Part shown: piece by piece, positions 9,032 to 17,360 of the stretch
Layout of the letters: the number at the start of each line of letters is the position of its first letter
How positions within the stretch are numbered: position 1 is the first letter of the stretch
Assembly: GCA_029938175.1 (NCBI GenBank)
Contig: JAPYON010000003.1
Span: 1-49,665 of the forward strand
Length of the DNA stretch: 49,665 bases
From: Paracoccaceae bacterium
Lineage (GTDB): Bacteria; Pseudomonadota; Alphaproteobacteria; Rhodobacterales; Rhodobacteraceae
Direction: 5' to 3'
Made by a program: the position numbers and the translations under genes
The notes under the pieces: model-generated
Told to the model about the DNA's origin: nothing
The model's database searches: none
What the model saw: the letters and a program-made list of their open reading frames with translations, nothing else

Positions 9032-9106
9032 GCGGGCGTAGCTCAGTGGTAGAGCACTTCGTTGCCAACGAAGATGTCGAGAGTTCGAATCTCTTCGCCC
9101 GCTCCA
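9032..9106 (+). tRNA. tRNA-Gly (GCC anticodon)
   Basis: The sequence folds as a cloverleaf: acceptor GCGGGCG/CGCCCGC, D arm with GTAGCTCAGTGG, anticodon stem CTTCG/CGAAG around TTGCCAA with GCC at 9064-9066, T arm GAGAG/CTCTC with TTCGAAT, discriminator T and an encoded CCA at 9104-9106. It decodes GGC/GGU. Confidence 0.97.
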
Positions 9107-9242
9107 AAGTTTTTCTGAAGATATAATGCTTGGTGGATAATTTGGCCACCACACTCCAATACAGTTCAATTGATTTTTGTACCGTTGGCATTCCGTGTTG
9201 CTATCGCCTGATTAAGTTTGTTATTTTTCAGGAGGGACTAAA

Positions 9243-9509
9243 TTGAAACTGTATTTCTTCAAGTGTTCAGTATCCGACGACCTCTACGGTGCATCACCAA
9301 ACAAAAGCGGAGACCCCTTGCCAACGCCTGCTGGAGGTAAATGGTTGTTAGTCGAGATTGTGGATTCGGGCCATCCAGATGCGATCATTGGTTATGAAAA
9401 GGACACCGCCAAGTCCGAGATAAACAAATGGGGCTGCCACTGGTTTGCAACCACAGGACCGGCTGAAATTCATTGGGGCGATGATGGGCTGCTCAAGTCT
9501 GGATTGTAG
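9243..9509 (+). CDS. Hypothetical protein, 88 residues, TTG start
   Basis: I do not recognise this gene. A near-perfect Shine-Dalgarno, AGGAGGG (9230-9236), sits seven bases before a TTG codon at 9243, making translation very likely despite the rare start. The product is soluble with no signal peptide or membrane segment. It has clusters of aromatic residues (KLYFFKCSVSDDLYG, CHWFATT, EIHWGDDG) and three cysteines or cysteine-like positions (8, 65 and none conserved by a CxxC). It lies alone between tRNA-Gly and tRNA-Glu, a typical place for acquired or orphan genes. No function is proposed. Confidence 0.62.
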   Translation: MKLYFFKCSVSDDLYGASPNKSGDPLPTPAGGKWLLVEIVDSGHPDAIIGYEKDTAKSEINKWGCHWFATTGPAEIHWGDDGLLKSGL

Positions 9510-9524
9510 AATAATATCAGAGAG

Positions 9525-9599
9525 TGGTACGCCCTAGGGGAGTCGAACCCCTCTTTCCAGGATGAAAACCTAGCGTCCTAACCGATAGACGAAGGGCGC
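9525..9599 (-). tRNA. tRNA-Glu (TTC anticodon)
   Basis: On the minus strand the cloverleaf runs from 9599 to 9525. Its acceptor is GCGCCCT paired with AGGGCGT (G-U at the end), the D arm carries TCGTCTATCGGTTAGGAC, the anticodon stem CTAGG/CCTGG closes loop TTTTCAT with anticodon TTC (complement of 9564-9566), and the T arm is GAGGGGTTCGACTCCCC. Discriminator A and CCA are encoded. It lies downstream of recJ on the same strand. A 9-base perfect inverted repeat (9518-9526 and 9604-9612) brackets the gene and could pair leader with trailer in the precursor. Confidence 0.96.
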
Positions 9600-9677
9600 G
9601 CAGCACTCTCTGTGAGGGGGCTTTTACGGAGTCGGATACGAGTCTGCAAGAGGGTATTTGCAGATTTTGGCTATTTT

Positions 9678-11432
9678 TCAGGTGGCCCGCGCGGCGTCCT
9701 CAAGTTTCAGCTTTGGCTTGCGCCGTCCACCCCAGTCGTCCACCTCTAAACGGCCTGCGAAGTGGAAGGATTGGCCTGCGTGGTTTTCCAGCATCGGGCC
9801 GAGGTCGGACTCGAATGCGCGGAAGGCTATGGCGTCCAATTTGCCATTTCCTCCGTCCGTTAAAGTTAAGCGCAGGTGGGTTTCTCCGGCGCGTTTAGCA
9901 AAGGATATGCGGGTGGCCGCCAGCGCAAAACGCGGGGCAGGCGATGACGCACCGAAGGGGCCGGCTTGCTCCAGTTGCTCGATCAGTTCCACACTTGCAC
10001 CGGTCGGTGAAATCAGGCCGTCAATGCGTAAATCGGACGGGCCGGCGTTGGCGGAGCCTTGTTTTTCCAGCAATTCTGTCAGGCGTTCCATCGCGGCGTC
10101 GAGCTTTTCGGTCAACACACTAAGGCCGGCGGCCATTTTGTGCCCGCCACCTTTGATCAATAGTCCTTCGCGGGCGAGGGAGGCGATGGCGCTGCCAAGG
10201 TCCACACCATTGACCGAGCGTCCCGAGCCTTTGCCCTCGCCCCCATCCAGCCCGATGACGACCGCGGGGCGGTTGAACGCATCTTTCAAACGGGATGCGA
10301 CGATGCCCACGACGCCCGGATGCCAGCCGTCTGCGGCTGCCCAGACAAGGCCGCGTTCGACGCCGCGTTCCTCGGCCTGATGGGTGGCTTGGACAAGAAC
10401 CGAGGCTTCAATTTCGCGGCGTTCAGTGTTCAGGGCATCAAGGCGTTCGGCTAGTGCGGCGGCCTCCGATGCGTCATCGGTGGCAAGAAGTCGAGCACCA
10501 AGATCAGCGGTCCCAACCCTCCCGCCAGCATTGATACGCGGGCCGAGAAGGTAGCCGAGGTGATAGGAACTGGGGGTGGAATTCATACGGGCAACGTCAG
10601 ACAGCGCCACCAGACCGATACGCTGACGGTTGGCCATTACAGCCAGACCTTGACGCACAAGCGCGCGGTTAAATCCGATCAGCGGGGCGACATCGGCGAC
10701 GGTTGCCAGCGCCACGAGGTCCAGCATTGCCATCAGGTCTGGCCCAGTTTCACCCCGTTCGCGCAAGGCGCGGTTCGCGGCGGCAAGCATCAGGAATACG
10801 ACGGCAGCGGCACACAGGTATGACAGGTCTCCGCTTTCATCCATGCGGTTGGGGTTCACGACCGCGACGGCGGGCGGCAGGGTTTCGGCCCCTTGGTGGT
10901 GGTCGAGCACCAGCACGTCGATTCCTGCCGCAGCGATGGGTTCGTGGCTTAGAGTGCCGCAATCGACTGTGATGATCAGGTCGTGGCCGTGGCCCAGCAT
11001 CTCCATCGCTTCGTTGTTGGGGCCGTAGCCTTCGTCGATGCGATCGGGGATGTAGAGTGTGGCATTTATCCCGCGTTCGCGCAGCCACACGATCAGCAAC
11101 GCGGCAGAACTACCGCCGTCCACGTCGTAATCGGCGAAAATGGCGATACGTTGTTTTTGATCTACGGCTTGCAGGAAACGAATGGTGGCTTTGTCCATGT
11201 CCTTCAGCGACGAGGGGTCCGGCATCAGTTCGCGCAGGCTGGGCGTCAGGTACGCGGCGGCGTCTTCTGGTTGAACCCCGCAGTTAGCGAGGACTTGACC
11301 AAGGACGGGTGGAAATCCGGTGGTTTGGGATATGGCCGCGCCAAGGCGTTCGCTGTCAAGCGACGGACCAGTCCAGCGGCGACCAGTGGCAGAGATTTCG
11401 ACGTTCAGAAAAGCGGATTGGGGCAAGGTCAT
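9678..11432 (-). CDS. recJ: Single-stranded-DNA-specific exonuclease RecJ
   Basis: RecJ degrades single-stranded DNA 5' to 3' in RecFOR recombination, mismatch repair and base excision repair. The 584-residue protein has the DHH phosphoesterase motifs: DYDVDG near residue 101, DHHQGAE, VALATVADVAPL, and the DHHA1 glycine motif GGGHKMAAG. A C-terminal OB-like region follows. I start it at 11432 because that ATG overlaps the stop codon of the upstream gene as ATGA, which implies translational coupling. An upstream in-frame ATG at 11477 would add 15 unlikely residues inside the neighbour. It is the last gene of the lipoprotein-to-recJ run. Confidence 0.95.
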   Translation of the reverse strand: MTLPQSAFLNVEISATGRRWTGPSLDSERLGAAISQTTGFPPVLGQVLANCGVQPEDAAAYLTPSLRELMPDPSSLKDMDKATIRFLQAVDQKQRIAIFADYDVDGGSSAALLIVWLRERGINATLYIPDRIDEGYGPNNEAMEMLGHGHDLIITVDCGTLSHEPIAAAGIDVLVLDHHQGAETLPPAVAVVNPNRMDESGDLSYLCAAAVVFLMLAAANRALRERGETGPDLMAMLDLVALATVADVAPLIGFNRALVRQGLAVMANRQRIGLVALSDVARMNSTPSSYHLGYLLGPRINAGGRVGTADLGARLLATDDASEAAALAERLDALNTERREIEASVLVQATHQAEERGVERGLVWAAADGWHPGVVGIVASRLKDAFNRPAVVIGLDGGEGKGSGRSVNGVDLGSAIASLAREGLLIKGGGHKMAAGLSVLTEKLDAAMERLTELLEKQGSANAGPSDLRIDGLISPTGASVELIEQLEQAGPFGASSPAPRFALAATRISFAKRAGETHLRLTLTDGGNGKLDAIAFRAFESDLGPMLENHAGQSFHFAGRLEVDDWGGRRKPKLKLEDAARAT

Positions 11433-11737
11433 CTTCCTCGTAACAGGGCGATCAGGCGTTTCGCAACGGCAATCCAAAATACAAGGGCAAATACGACTCC
11501 GAACGCGAGGAATATGATGGGAATTCCATCATTTCCCAACATCATGATGATGCCAAATAGGATGCCGCCGGACCAGCCGGCCAGCCAGATCAATAGGAAC
11601 AAGAACTGCGCGGCCCGAGAGCTAGCGCTCATTTCCGAGACGTCAGAACGATCGGTATTGGCGGGCGTCTTTGACTTGCGCGAAGGCCTGCGTTTATCCA
11701 CAGCCTCCGCATTGCCAAATCCGACGCGCCTTACCAT
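11429..11737 (-). CDS. Small conserved-looking membrane protein between glpX and recJ
   Basis: The 102-residue product has a basic, serine-rich cytoplasmic N-terminal half (to about residue 40) and two strong hydrophobic segments in the C-terminal half (around 45-65 and 70-95), ending in basic residues. I recognise no named domain. The ATG at 11737 starts four bases after the glpX stop; a start at 11830 would lie inside glpX and is rejected. Its stop overlaps the recJ start (ATGA), so it is certainly cotranscribed. The function is unknown. Confidence 0.72.
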   Translation of the reverse strand: MVRRVGFGNAEAVDKRRPSRKSKTPANTDRSDVSEMSASSRAAQFLFLLIWLAGWSGGILFGIIMMLGNDGIPIIFLAFGVVFALVFWIAVAKRLIALLRGR

Positions 11738-11738
11738 A

Positions 11739-12704
11739 TCAGCGGTTTTTTTGGCGATAGAACAGACGACGAACCGATCCGGTTTTGGAGCGCATAAGAA
11801 TAGTTTCCGTTTCAAGATAATCCCCGTCACGATGCGCAGCCGAAACGATGGACCCGTCGGTAACGCCAGTCGCCGCGAAAATCACGTCCTGCGTGACCAT
11901 TTCATCGCGTGTGTAAACCCGATCTAGATCAGTGATGCCAGCCTTGGCCGCGCGACCACGTTCGTCGTCGTTGCGGAACAACAGGCGGCCATACATCTGT
12001 CCGCCCATACATTTCAGTGCGGATGCAGCCAGCACGCCTTCGGGCGCGCCGCCTATCCCCATATACATATCGATGCCGGTTTTCTCGGCTTCGGCGCAGT
12101 GCATTACACCTGCCACGTCACCATCAGTGATCAGGCGGATGCGGGCACCCGTTGCGCGGATCTCGGCGATGATTTCGGTGTGGCGCGGGCGTTCCATGAC
12201 GCAGACCATCAGATCGGACGGGGCGCACCCTTTGGCTGCGGCCAAGGCGTTGACCCGTTCGGTCGGGGTCATTTCCATTGTCACAACGTCTTTTGGATAG
12301 CCTGGCCCAATGGCTAGTTTGTCCATGTAAACGTCTGGTGCGTGCAACATCGAACCGCGCGGGCCCATGGCAATCACGGTCAGCGCGTTGGGCATGTCTT
12401 TGGCCGTCAACGTCGTACCTTCTAGCGGGTCGAGTGCGATATCAACACCCGGGCCTTTGCCTGTGCCGACTTCCTCGCCGATGAACAGCATGGGGGCCTC
12501 GTCGCGTTCGCCTTCGCCAATTACGATCACGCCGGCGATGTCCAGTTTGTTCAGCTGTGTGCGCATGGCGTCCACAGCGGCTTGGTCGGCGGCCTTCTCG
12601 TTGCCTGCTCCAACCAGTGTCGCGCTGGCAATGGCGGCTGCTTCGGATACACGGGCAAGGGCCAGCGACAGGTTGCGGTCATCAAACGGAGAATTCTTGG
12701 TCAT
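11739..12704 (-). CDS. glpX: Class II fructose-1,6-bisphosphatase GlpX
   Basis: This 321-residue enzyme hydrolyses fructose 1,6-bisphosphate to fructose 6-phosphate, a committed step of gluconeogenesis. Diagnostic metal and phosphate sites are present: VIGEGERDEAPMLFIGEEVG near 60-80, DPLEGTT near 92-98, and the GDVAGVMHCAE and GIGGAPEGVLAA segments of the GlpX family. It follows hom by 15 bases and belongs to the same transcript. With pyruvate carboxylase and the Entner-Doudoroff operon in this window it supports growth on organic acids, where sugar phosphates must be rebuilt. Confidence 0.95.
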   Translation of the reverse strand: MTKNSPFDDRNLSLALARVSEAAAIASATLVGAGNEKAADQAAVDAMRTQLNKLDIAGVIVIGEGERDEAPMLFIGEEVGTGKGPGVDIALDPLEGTTLTAKDMPNALTVIAMGPRGSMLHAPDVYMDKLAIGPGYPKDVVTMEMTPTERVNALAAAKGCAPSDLMVCVMERPRHTEIIAEIRATGARIRLITDGDVAGVMHCAEAEKTGIDMYMGIGGAPEGVLAASALKCMGGQMYGRLLFRNDDERGRAAKAGITDLDRVYTRDEMVTQDVIFAATGVTDGSIVSAAHRDGDYLETETILMRSKTGSVRRLFYRQKNR

Positions 12705-12719
12705 TCTAGTGTTCCTAAA

Positions 12720-14006
12720 TCAAACGGTTTCGATACGGATTGCTATCGGTTTTTCAAGACTGACGTCCATGGCGGCGATTACACCGAGGGCATTGTCTAG
12801 TTTCGTGCGGGATACTTTGTGTGTGACGATGATCACTGGGGCCATGTCGTCTTCGTGATCGTATTGACGCATACGGTTGATAGATACGCCATGCTCGCCC
12901 AGCGTGGTAGAAACGGCAGCCATTACGCCCGTCTCGTCAGCCAGCGAGAAGCGCAGATAGTATTCTGCATCCGCGCCCGTAGTGGAGCGTTGGGTTTTGG
13001 TCAATGTCTTGGCGGGTCGGCCGAACGTCGGAATATTCAGGCCGCGAGCGATGTCCATCACGTCGCCCATAACGGCGCTAGCAGTTGGGCCTTCGCCCGC
13101 ACCGGGGCCTTGCAAGACGATCTGGCCGACGTGGTCGCCCTCGACAATCACCATGTTGGAAACACCCTCGAGCGTGCCAAGCGCCGAGGTTGCAGGGACC
13201 AGACAAGGTTGCATCCGTTGTTCTAGACCGTCGTCATTCATGCGGGCTACGCCCAGAAGCTTGATCCGATAACCCATGTCGGCAGCATCTTTGATGTCGG
13301 TCAGGGAAATACGCTCGATCCCTTCGATCTTTACGCCGCCGAAATCGACCTGTGTACCAAAGGCGGTGGCGGCCAGCAGCGACAACTTGTGAGCGGCATC
13401 AAAACCGCCAACGTCAACAGTGGGATCTGCTTCGGCATAACCCAGTTCTTGCGCATCGCGCAGAACATCTGCGTAATCGGCGCCGGTGTGTTCCATGACT
13501 GTAAGGATGTAATTGCAGGTGCCATTCATCACACCCATAACGCGTTTGATTTTGTTTGCGGCTAAGCCTTCAGTCAGGGCTTTGACGATCGGAATTCCGC
13601 CAGCGACGGCGGCCTCGAAGCGCAGGGCCACTCCGTTTTCTTCGGCGAGCATCGCTATATCTTGTCCGTGGATCGCCAGCAACGCCTTGTTTGCTGTAAC
13701 CACATGTTTGCCATTCTTCAGTGCTGTTTCTACGGTGGCCTTTGCGGGGCCGTCTTCGCCACCGATGACTTCGATCAACACATCGACATCATCGCGGCGT
13801 GCCAAGGCAACCGCGTCGTCCTCCCACGCGTAACCCGACAGATCAACACCACGGTCCTTGCTGCGGGAACGCGCCGAGATTGCCACGATTTCCACAGGGC
13901 GGCCAGCGCGGGCTGCCAGAAGGTCACCGTGTTGCTGAACGATTTTCAAAATACCAGCGCCAACAGTGCCAAGGCCTGCAATGGCGAGTCTTAGGGGTTT
14001 AGTCAT
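12720..14006 (-). CDS. hom: Homoserine dehydrogenase
   Basis: The enzyme reduces aspartate semialdehyde to homoserine using NAD(P)H, the branch point toward threonine and methionine. The 428 residues comprise an N-terminal Rossmann domain (GLGTVGAGIL from residue 11), a catalytic domain with TANKALLA and GVMNGTCNYILT, and a C-terminal ACT domain (about 345-425, YLRFSLADETGVMAAVSTTL) that normally confers threonine feedback inhibition. The gene is four bases after the RraB-like gene and 15 before glpX. Confidence 0.96.
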   Translation of the reverse strand: MTKPLRLAIAGLGTVGAGILKIVQQHGDLLAARAGRPVEIVAISARSRSKDRGVDLSGYAWEDDAVALARRDDVDVLIEVIGGEDGPAKATVETALKNGKHVVTANKALLAIHGQDIAMLAEENGVALRFEAAVAGGIPIVKALTEGLAANKIKRVMGVMNGTCNYILTVMEHTGADYADVLRDAQELGYAEADPTVDVGGFDAAHKLSLLAATAFGTQVDFGGVKIEGIERISLTDIKDAADMGYRIKLLGVARMNDDGLEQRMQPCLVPATSALGTLEGVSNMVIVEGDHVGQIVLQGPGAGEGPTASAVMGDVMDIARGLNIPTFGRPAKTLTKTQRSTTGADAEYYLRFSLADETGVMAAVSTTLGEHGVSINRMRQYDHEDDMAPVIIVTHKVSRTKLDNALGVIAAMDVSLEKPIAIRIETV

Positions 14007-14010
14007 GTTC

Positions 14011-14340
14011 TCAAGGCTCCCAGAAGCCCCAGCCGTCGGGTTGAAAACCGCGACTTAGGGCCATTTTTGTTGTGCGCTCTTCATGGGTCCAGATCGACTC
14101 GAATGTAAAGGCGATATCGCTGATCGAAGCTTGTAAAGCGCCACCTGTGGCAACCCGCACGTCATATCCGAAGGTTCGCAAGGCTTTTTCCAGCGTAACG
14201 GTGTCCGCGTCTCCGGTTGGGTCGAATTCCATATCGAGAGTGATATTCGCCCCCTCTAGCCCGCCATTCTGCTTAATCAGCTCGGCCACGGTATAGGCCG
14301 TCTGGTTCTGTTGCAGTTCCCAGTCCCATTCATTCGACAT
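14011..14340 (-). CDS. RraB-like protein (RNase E inhibitor family), tentative
   Basis: The product is a 109-residue acidic soluble protein. Its layout resembles the RraB/regulator-of-RNase-E-B family: a ferredoxin-like region with an acidic strand (DMEFDPTGDAD), the segment ALRTFGYDVRV near 50-62, and a C-terminus GFQPDGWGFWEP close to the GGxYDGW ending of RraB proteins. RraB binds RNase E and modulates mRNA decay. I chose the ATG at 14340 because it leaves a four-base gap after the lipoprotein stop; an ATG 21 bases upstream lies within that gene. The family assignment is by eye and could be wrong. Confidence 0.6.
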   Translation of the reverse strand: MSNEWDWELQQNQTAYTVAELIKQNGGLEGANITLDMEFDPTGDADTVTLEKALRTFGYDVRVATGGALQASISDIAFTFESIWTHEERTTKMALSRGFQPDGWGFWEP

Positions 14341-14344
14341 CGTG

Positions 14345-14656
14345 TTATCCTTGTGTTGCAATTCTGCGTTTAATCGAGGCTTCGAGTCTGGCGCGTTCGG
14401 TGGATGTTAGCACAGGTCCGCGCAATGCCACGAGCTTGCGTTTCAGTATGACGAAACGAGCAGACAGGTCGGTAGGGTCGGGCACGGTGTAATCTGCGAT
14501 GCGGAATCGGGTGACGGGTTGCAAGGTTGGCATTCCGCGGGCGATGGCATACTCGGACGGTCCCATTTCATACCCTTGTAGTGCGGAATCCCATCCGCAT
14601 CCGGCCAATGCAACCGAAAGTATCGCGCCAGCAATGGTATGCCGGTAATTGGGCAT
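14345..14656 (-). CDS. Small lipoprotein of unknown function
   Basis: From the ATG at 14656 the product is 103 residues with a signal peptide (RHTIAGAILSVALAGC) ending in a lipobox, LAGC, whose cysteine should be lipidated. The mature part is short and polar with no recognised domain. ATG codons at 14671 and 14689 are in frame and cannot be excluded, because none has a clear Shine-Dalgarno; the 14656 start gives the most normal signal peptide length. It is the first gene of the leftward hom-glpX-recJ run and divergent from phaC. Confidence 0.65.
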   Translation of the reverse strand: MPNYRHTIAGAILSVALAGCGWDSALQGYEMGPSEYAIARGMPTLQPVTRFRIADYTVPDPTDLSARFVILKRKLVALRGPVLTSTERARLEASIKRRIATQG

Positions 14657-14790
14657 AGTGCCGTGCAGCATTTCGACAATATTTCGCATGTATGGCCCGT
14701 TAGTAAGTTGCCTTGTAAGTTTTCGGCAATATACGGCATAGTTAACGGTGTAACGACCTGCAAGCAAGGCGGGCGATAGGGGTTTGAGCT

Positions 14791-16611
14791 ATGAATGACA
14801 AAACTTTGCCAGATGGCGCCGACTTTGAAGAGATTATGCACGACCAGCAGGAATTTGCCGGAAATATGCACGAGATTTTCGAGGTTAGTCAGAAAATCTG
14901 GGAAAAGTTTCTGGAATCTAACGCGGATGAACAACTGTCGACGAATTCCGACCCGCTCAACACCATGCCCGCGTTCACCGAGCTAACCACGGTTTTGCTG
15001 TCCGACCCACAAAAACTGATGGAGTCAGCACAGAATTACTGGGCGGCGCAGGCGCAGATATGGCAACACTCCATGTTAAAGTTGATGGGCGACGATCAAG
15101 CAGCCGAAGCTGTCGCGATGCCAGACTTGCCTGCCGAGGGTAGGCGCTTCAAGCATGACGACTGGTCGCAAAACGCGGCGTTTGAATGCATCAAGCAGTC
15201 CTACTTGTTGGCGTCAGGCTGGTTGCAGGGCACAGTCCACGAAGCGGATATGACGCCCAAAGATCGCAAGAAGGCAGATTTTTACGCCCGTAATTTTGTC
15301 GAGGCCATGCACCCTGCCAATTTTGCCGCCCTAAACCCCGAAGTGTTGGAAGCTACGATCGAGGAAAAAGGACAGAACCTTATGCGTGGTCTGAAGATGA
15401 TGCTTGAAGACATGGAGCGTGGCAAAGGCAAGTTGCTAATCCGACAAACCGACATGGACGCCTTCGAAGTTGGCGGGAATATGGCGATGACCGAAGGCAA
15501 GGTGATCTGGCAGAGCAATATCATGCAGCTCATCCAGTACTCGCCTTTGACAGAGGAAGTGTATTCCAAACCTTTGCTAATGATCCCGCCCTGGATCAAC
15601 AAATATTATGTCCTCGATTTAAACGAAAAGAAATCGATGATGAAATGGTTGGTCGAGCAGGGATATACAGTTTTCATCATTAGTTGGGTGAACCCCGACG
15701 AGGCCCAGAAAGGCGAAACTTGGGGCAGTTACATGCAGGGCGTTTCAGAGGCGATGGATGCTGTCCTGATCGAAACGGATCAAAAGCAGGTGCATTTGGC
15801 CAGCTATTGCATCGGTGGCTCTTTGACGGCAACGTTGACAGCGGCGTTGAGCAGGGATGGCGACAAACGCATTGCCTCGGCGACGTTTTTCACAGCGCTG
15901 ATAGATTTCGAGGACGCTGGTGAATTGCAGGTGTTTGTGGACGGCAAAACCATAGCGATGGTCGACGAGCAGATGGAGAAGGGTTATTTGCCCGCGCAGA
16001 CCATGGCTTCGGCGTTTAACATGCTGCGGTCCAGCGATCTGATCTGGTCCTATGTGGTCAGTAATTACATGCTGGGTAAAGCTCCTGTTCCGTTTGATTT
16101 GCTGTATTGGAACGCGGATTCCACGGCGATGCCAGCCAAAGTACATCATTTCTATCTGGACCAGCTCTATACGCAAAACATGCTGGTTAAGGATCAGTTA
16201 ACGATTGACGATAAACCCGTGCGGCTGCGGGACATCACACTTCCGGTTTATCACGTGGCGACGAAGGAAGATCACATCGCGCCGGCGGCCTCGGTTTACG
16301 GGGGCGCGCGGCACATGCGTGCGGCGGATGTGCGGTTTGTATTGGCAGGATCAGGGCATATTGCGGGGGTGGTGAACCCTCCGGCAGCCGGGAAATACCA
16401 GTATTGGACCAATAAAAACCTGTCGCCCGAAACGATGGATGCGTGGCTGGAAGGTGCAACCGAGACGGCGGGAAGCTGGTGGGTCGATTGGGACAAATGG
16501 CTGAAGCGAAAGTCTGGAAAAAAGGTTCCAGCACGCGTCGCAGGGGCCGTAGGCGGTGTGTTGCGGGATGCGCCCGGTTCTTTCGTAAAGAAGCGGTTCG
16601 ACGAGAACTAG
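14791..16611 (+). CDS. phaC: Class I poly(3-hydroxyalkanoate) synthase
   Basis: PhaC polymerises hydroxyacyl-CoA into polyhydroxyalkanoate granules. The 606-residue length fits a class I synthase. The N-terminal PhaC domain (about 100-280) precedes an alpha/beta hydrolase core with the putative triad cysteine 340 (SYCIGG), aspartate 494 (DHIAP) and histidine 523 (GSGHIAG). The lipase-like box normally reads GxCxGG; here the first glycine is serine, a mild variation. An acidic N-terminal extension of about 60 residues is present. No phasin or depolymerase gene is adjacent, but a TetR regulator follows on the same strand. Confidence 0.95.
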   Translation: MNDKTLPDGADFEEIMHDQQEFAGNMHEIFEVSQKIWEKFLESNADEQLSTNSDPLNTMPAFTELTTVLLSDPQKLMESAQNYWAAQAQIWQHSMLKLMGDDQAAEAVAMPDLPAEGRRFKHDDWSQNAAFECIKQSYLLASGWLQGTVHEADMTPKDRKKADFYARNFVEAMHPANFAALNPEVLEATIEEKGQNLMRGLKMMLEDMERGKGKLLIRQTDMDAFEVGGNMAMTEGKVIWQSNIMQLIQYSPLTEEVYSKPLLMIPPWINKYYVLDLNEKKSMMKWLVEQGYTVFIISWVNPDEAQKGETWGSYMQGVSEAMDAVLIETDQKQVHLASYCIGGSLTATLTAALSRDGDKRIASATFFTALIDFEDAGELQVFVDGKTIAMVDEQMEKGYLPAQTMASAFNMLRSSDLIWSYVVSNYMLGKAPVPFDLLYWNADSTAMPAKVHHFYLDQLYTQNMLVKDQLTIDDKPVRLRDITLPVYHVATKEDHIAPAASVYGGARHMRAADVRFVLAGSGHIAGVVNPPAAGKYQYWTNKNLSPETMDAWLEGATETAGSWWVDWDKWLKRKSGKKVPARVAGAVGGVLRDAPGSFVKKRFDEN

Positions 16612-16651
16612 CTGCTAGGAAATTCGCGTATTCGAACTTCCATCTAGCATT

Positions 16652-16665
16652 TGAACGATCGTTCA
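16652..16665 (+). promoter_or_regulatory. Perfect palindrome, likely TetR operator
   Basis: TGAACGATCGTTCA is a perfect 14-base palindrome lying 27 bases before the start of the TetR-family gene at 16693. The ATCGTTC core is typical of TetR-family operators, and its position indicates autoregulation. No second copy was found upstream of phaC. Confidence 0.65.
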
Positions 16666-16692
16666 TTTAATGTGCCTGAAAAACGAGGTGCG

Positions 16693-17292
16693 ATGGCCAG
16701 AAAATCAGGTTCAAGTGGCGAAAAGACTGCGCGACAGCTTAGGCAAGCTGCAATGCGATTATTCGCACAAAGTGGCTATGCCGCAGTTTCCATGCGCCAG
16801 ATTGCGCGTGAAGTCGGGGTGCAGGCCGGCGCCTTGTATCTTTACACGCCCGACAAGCAAAGCCTGCTGTTTGATCTGATGGACCAGCATATGAAGGATT
16901 TGCTAACGGCATGGCAAAGCCGCGAGCAGGCGAATGCGGATTCAGTCATCGAACAGTTGGAATGCTTTGTGCGGTTCCACATCCGTTTCCACCTGCCTCG
17001 CGCTGACGAGGTGTTCATTTCGTATATGGAGCTGCGAAATCTGACGCCCGAAAACTTCGATGTCATCCAGATTGCCCGTGGTGCCTACGAGGAGATTTTG
17101 CATGATATCCTTAAGGCAGGGCAGACAGATGGGACGTTCAAACTCGTTGACCCCAAAATCGCGACTTTCGCTATCATTGCAATGCTTACGGGCATGAATA
17201 CGTGGTATCGGGACGAGGGGCGGCTATCGCTGGAAATGGTCGAGGAGATCTACCTAGATCTTGTTTTATCTGCGGCAGGAACCAAGGATTGA
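16693..17292 (+). CDS. TetR/AcrR family transcriptional regulator
   Basis: The 199-residue protein begins with a TetR helix-turn-helix (about residues 10-57: AAMRLFAQSGYAAVSMRQIA, then GALYLYTPDKQSLL) and has an all-helical ligand-binding domain after it. I chose ATG 16693 because GAGGTG sits just upstream and it lies downstream of the palindromic operator. An ATG at 16651 would begin before the operator and is rejected. Its position after phaC suggests control of lipid or acyl-CoA metabolism, but the ligand is unknown. The stop TGA overlaps the TTG of the GST fossil. Confidence 0.88.
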   Translation: MARKSGSSGEKTARQLRQAAMRLFAQSGYAAVSMRQIAREVGVQAGALYLYTPDKQSLLFDLMDQHMKDLLTAWQSREQANADSVIEQLECFVRFHIRFHLPRADEVFISYMELRNLTPENFDVIQIARGAYEEILHDILKAGQTDGTFKLVDPKIATFAIIAMLTGMNTWYRDEGRLSLEMVEEIYLDLVLSAAGTKD

Positions 17293-17360
17293 CTAATCTG
17301 ACTTTACACCACTGTCATCAGTCACGCTCAACGCGCAGCCTTTGGTTGTTGAGCGAGATG
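17289..17360 (+). pseudogene. Glutathione S-transferase fossil, N-terminal 24 codons
   Basis: The frame from TTG 17289 reads LTLHHCHQSRSTRSLWLLSE, clearly the first strand and helix of a GST thioredoxin-like domain, whose usual form is HHCPQSRSMRxLWLLEE. At about 17360 the resemblance stops and the frame continues into OmpA-like sequence. The remaining 180 or so residues of the GST are missing, so this is a deletion remnant. The TTG overlaps the stop of the tetR gene. Confidence 0.68.
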
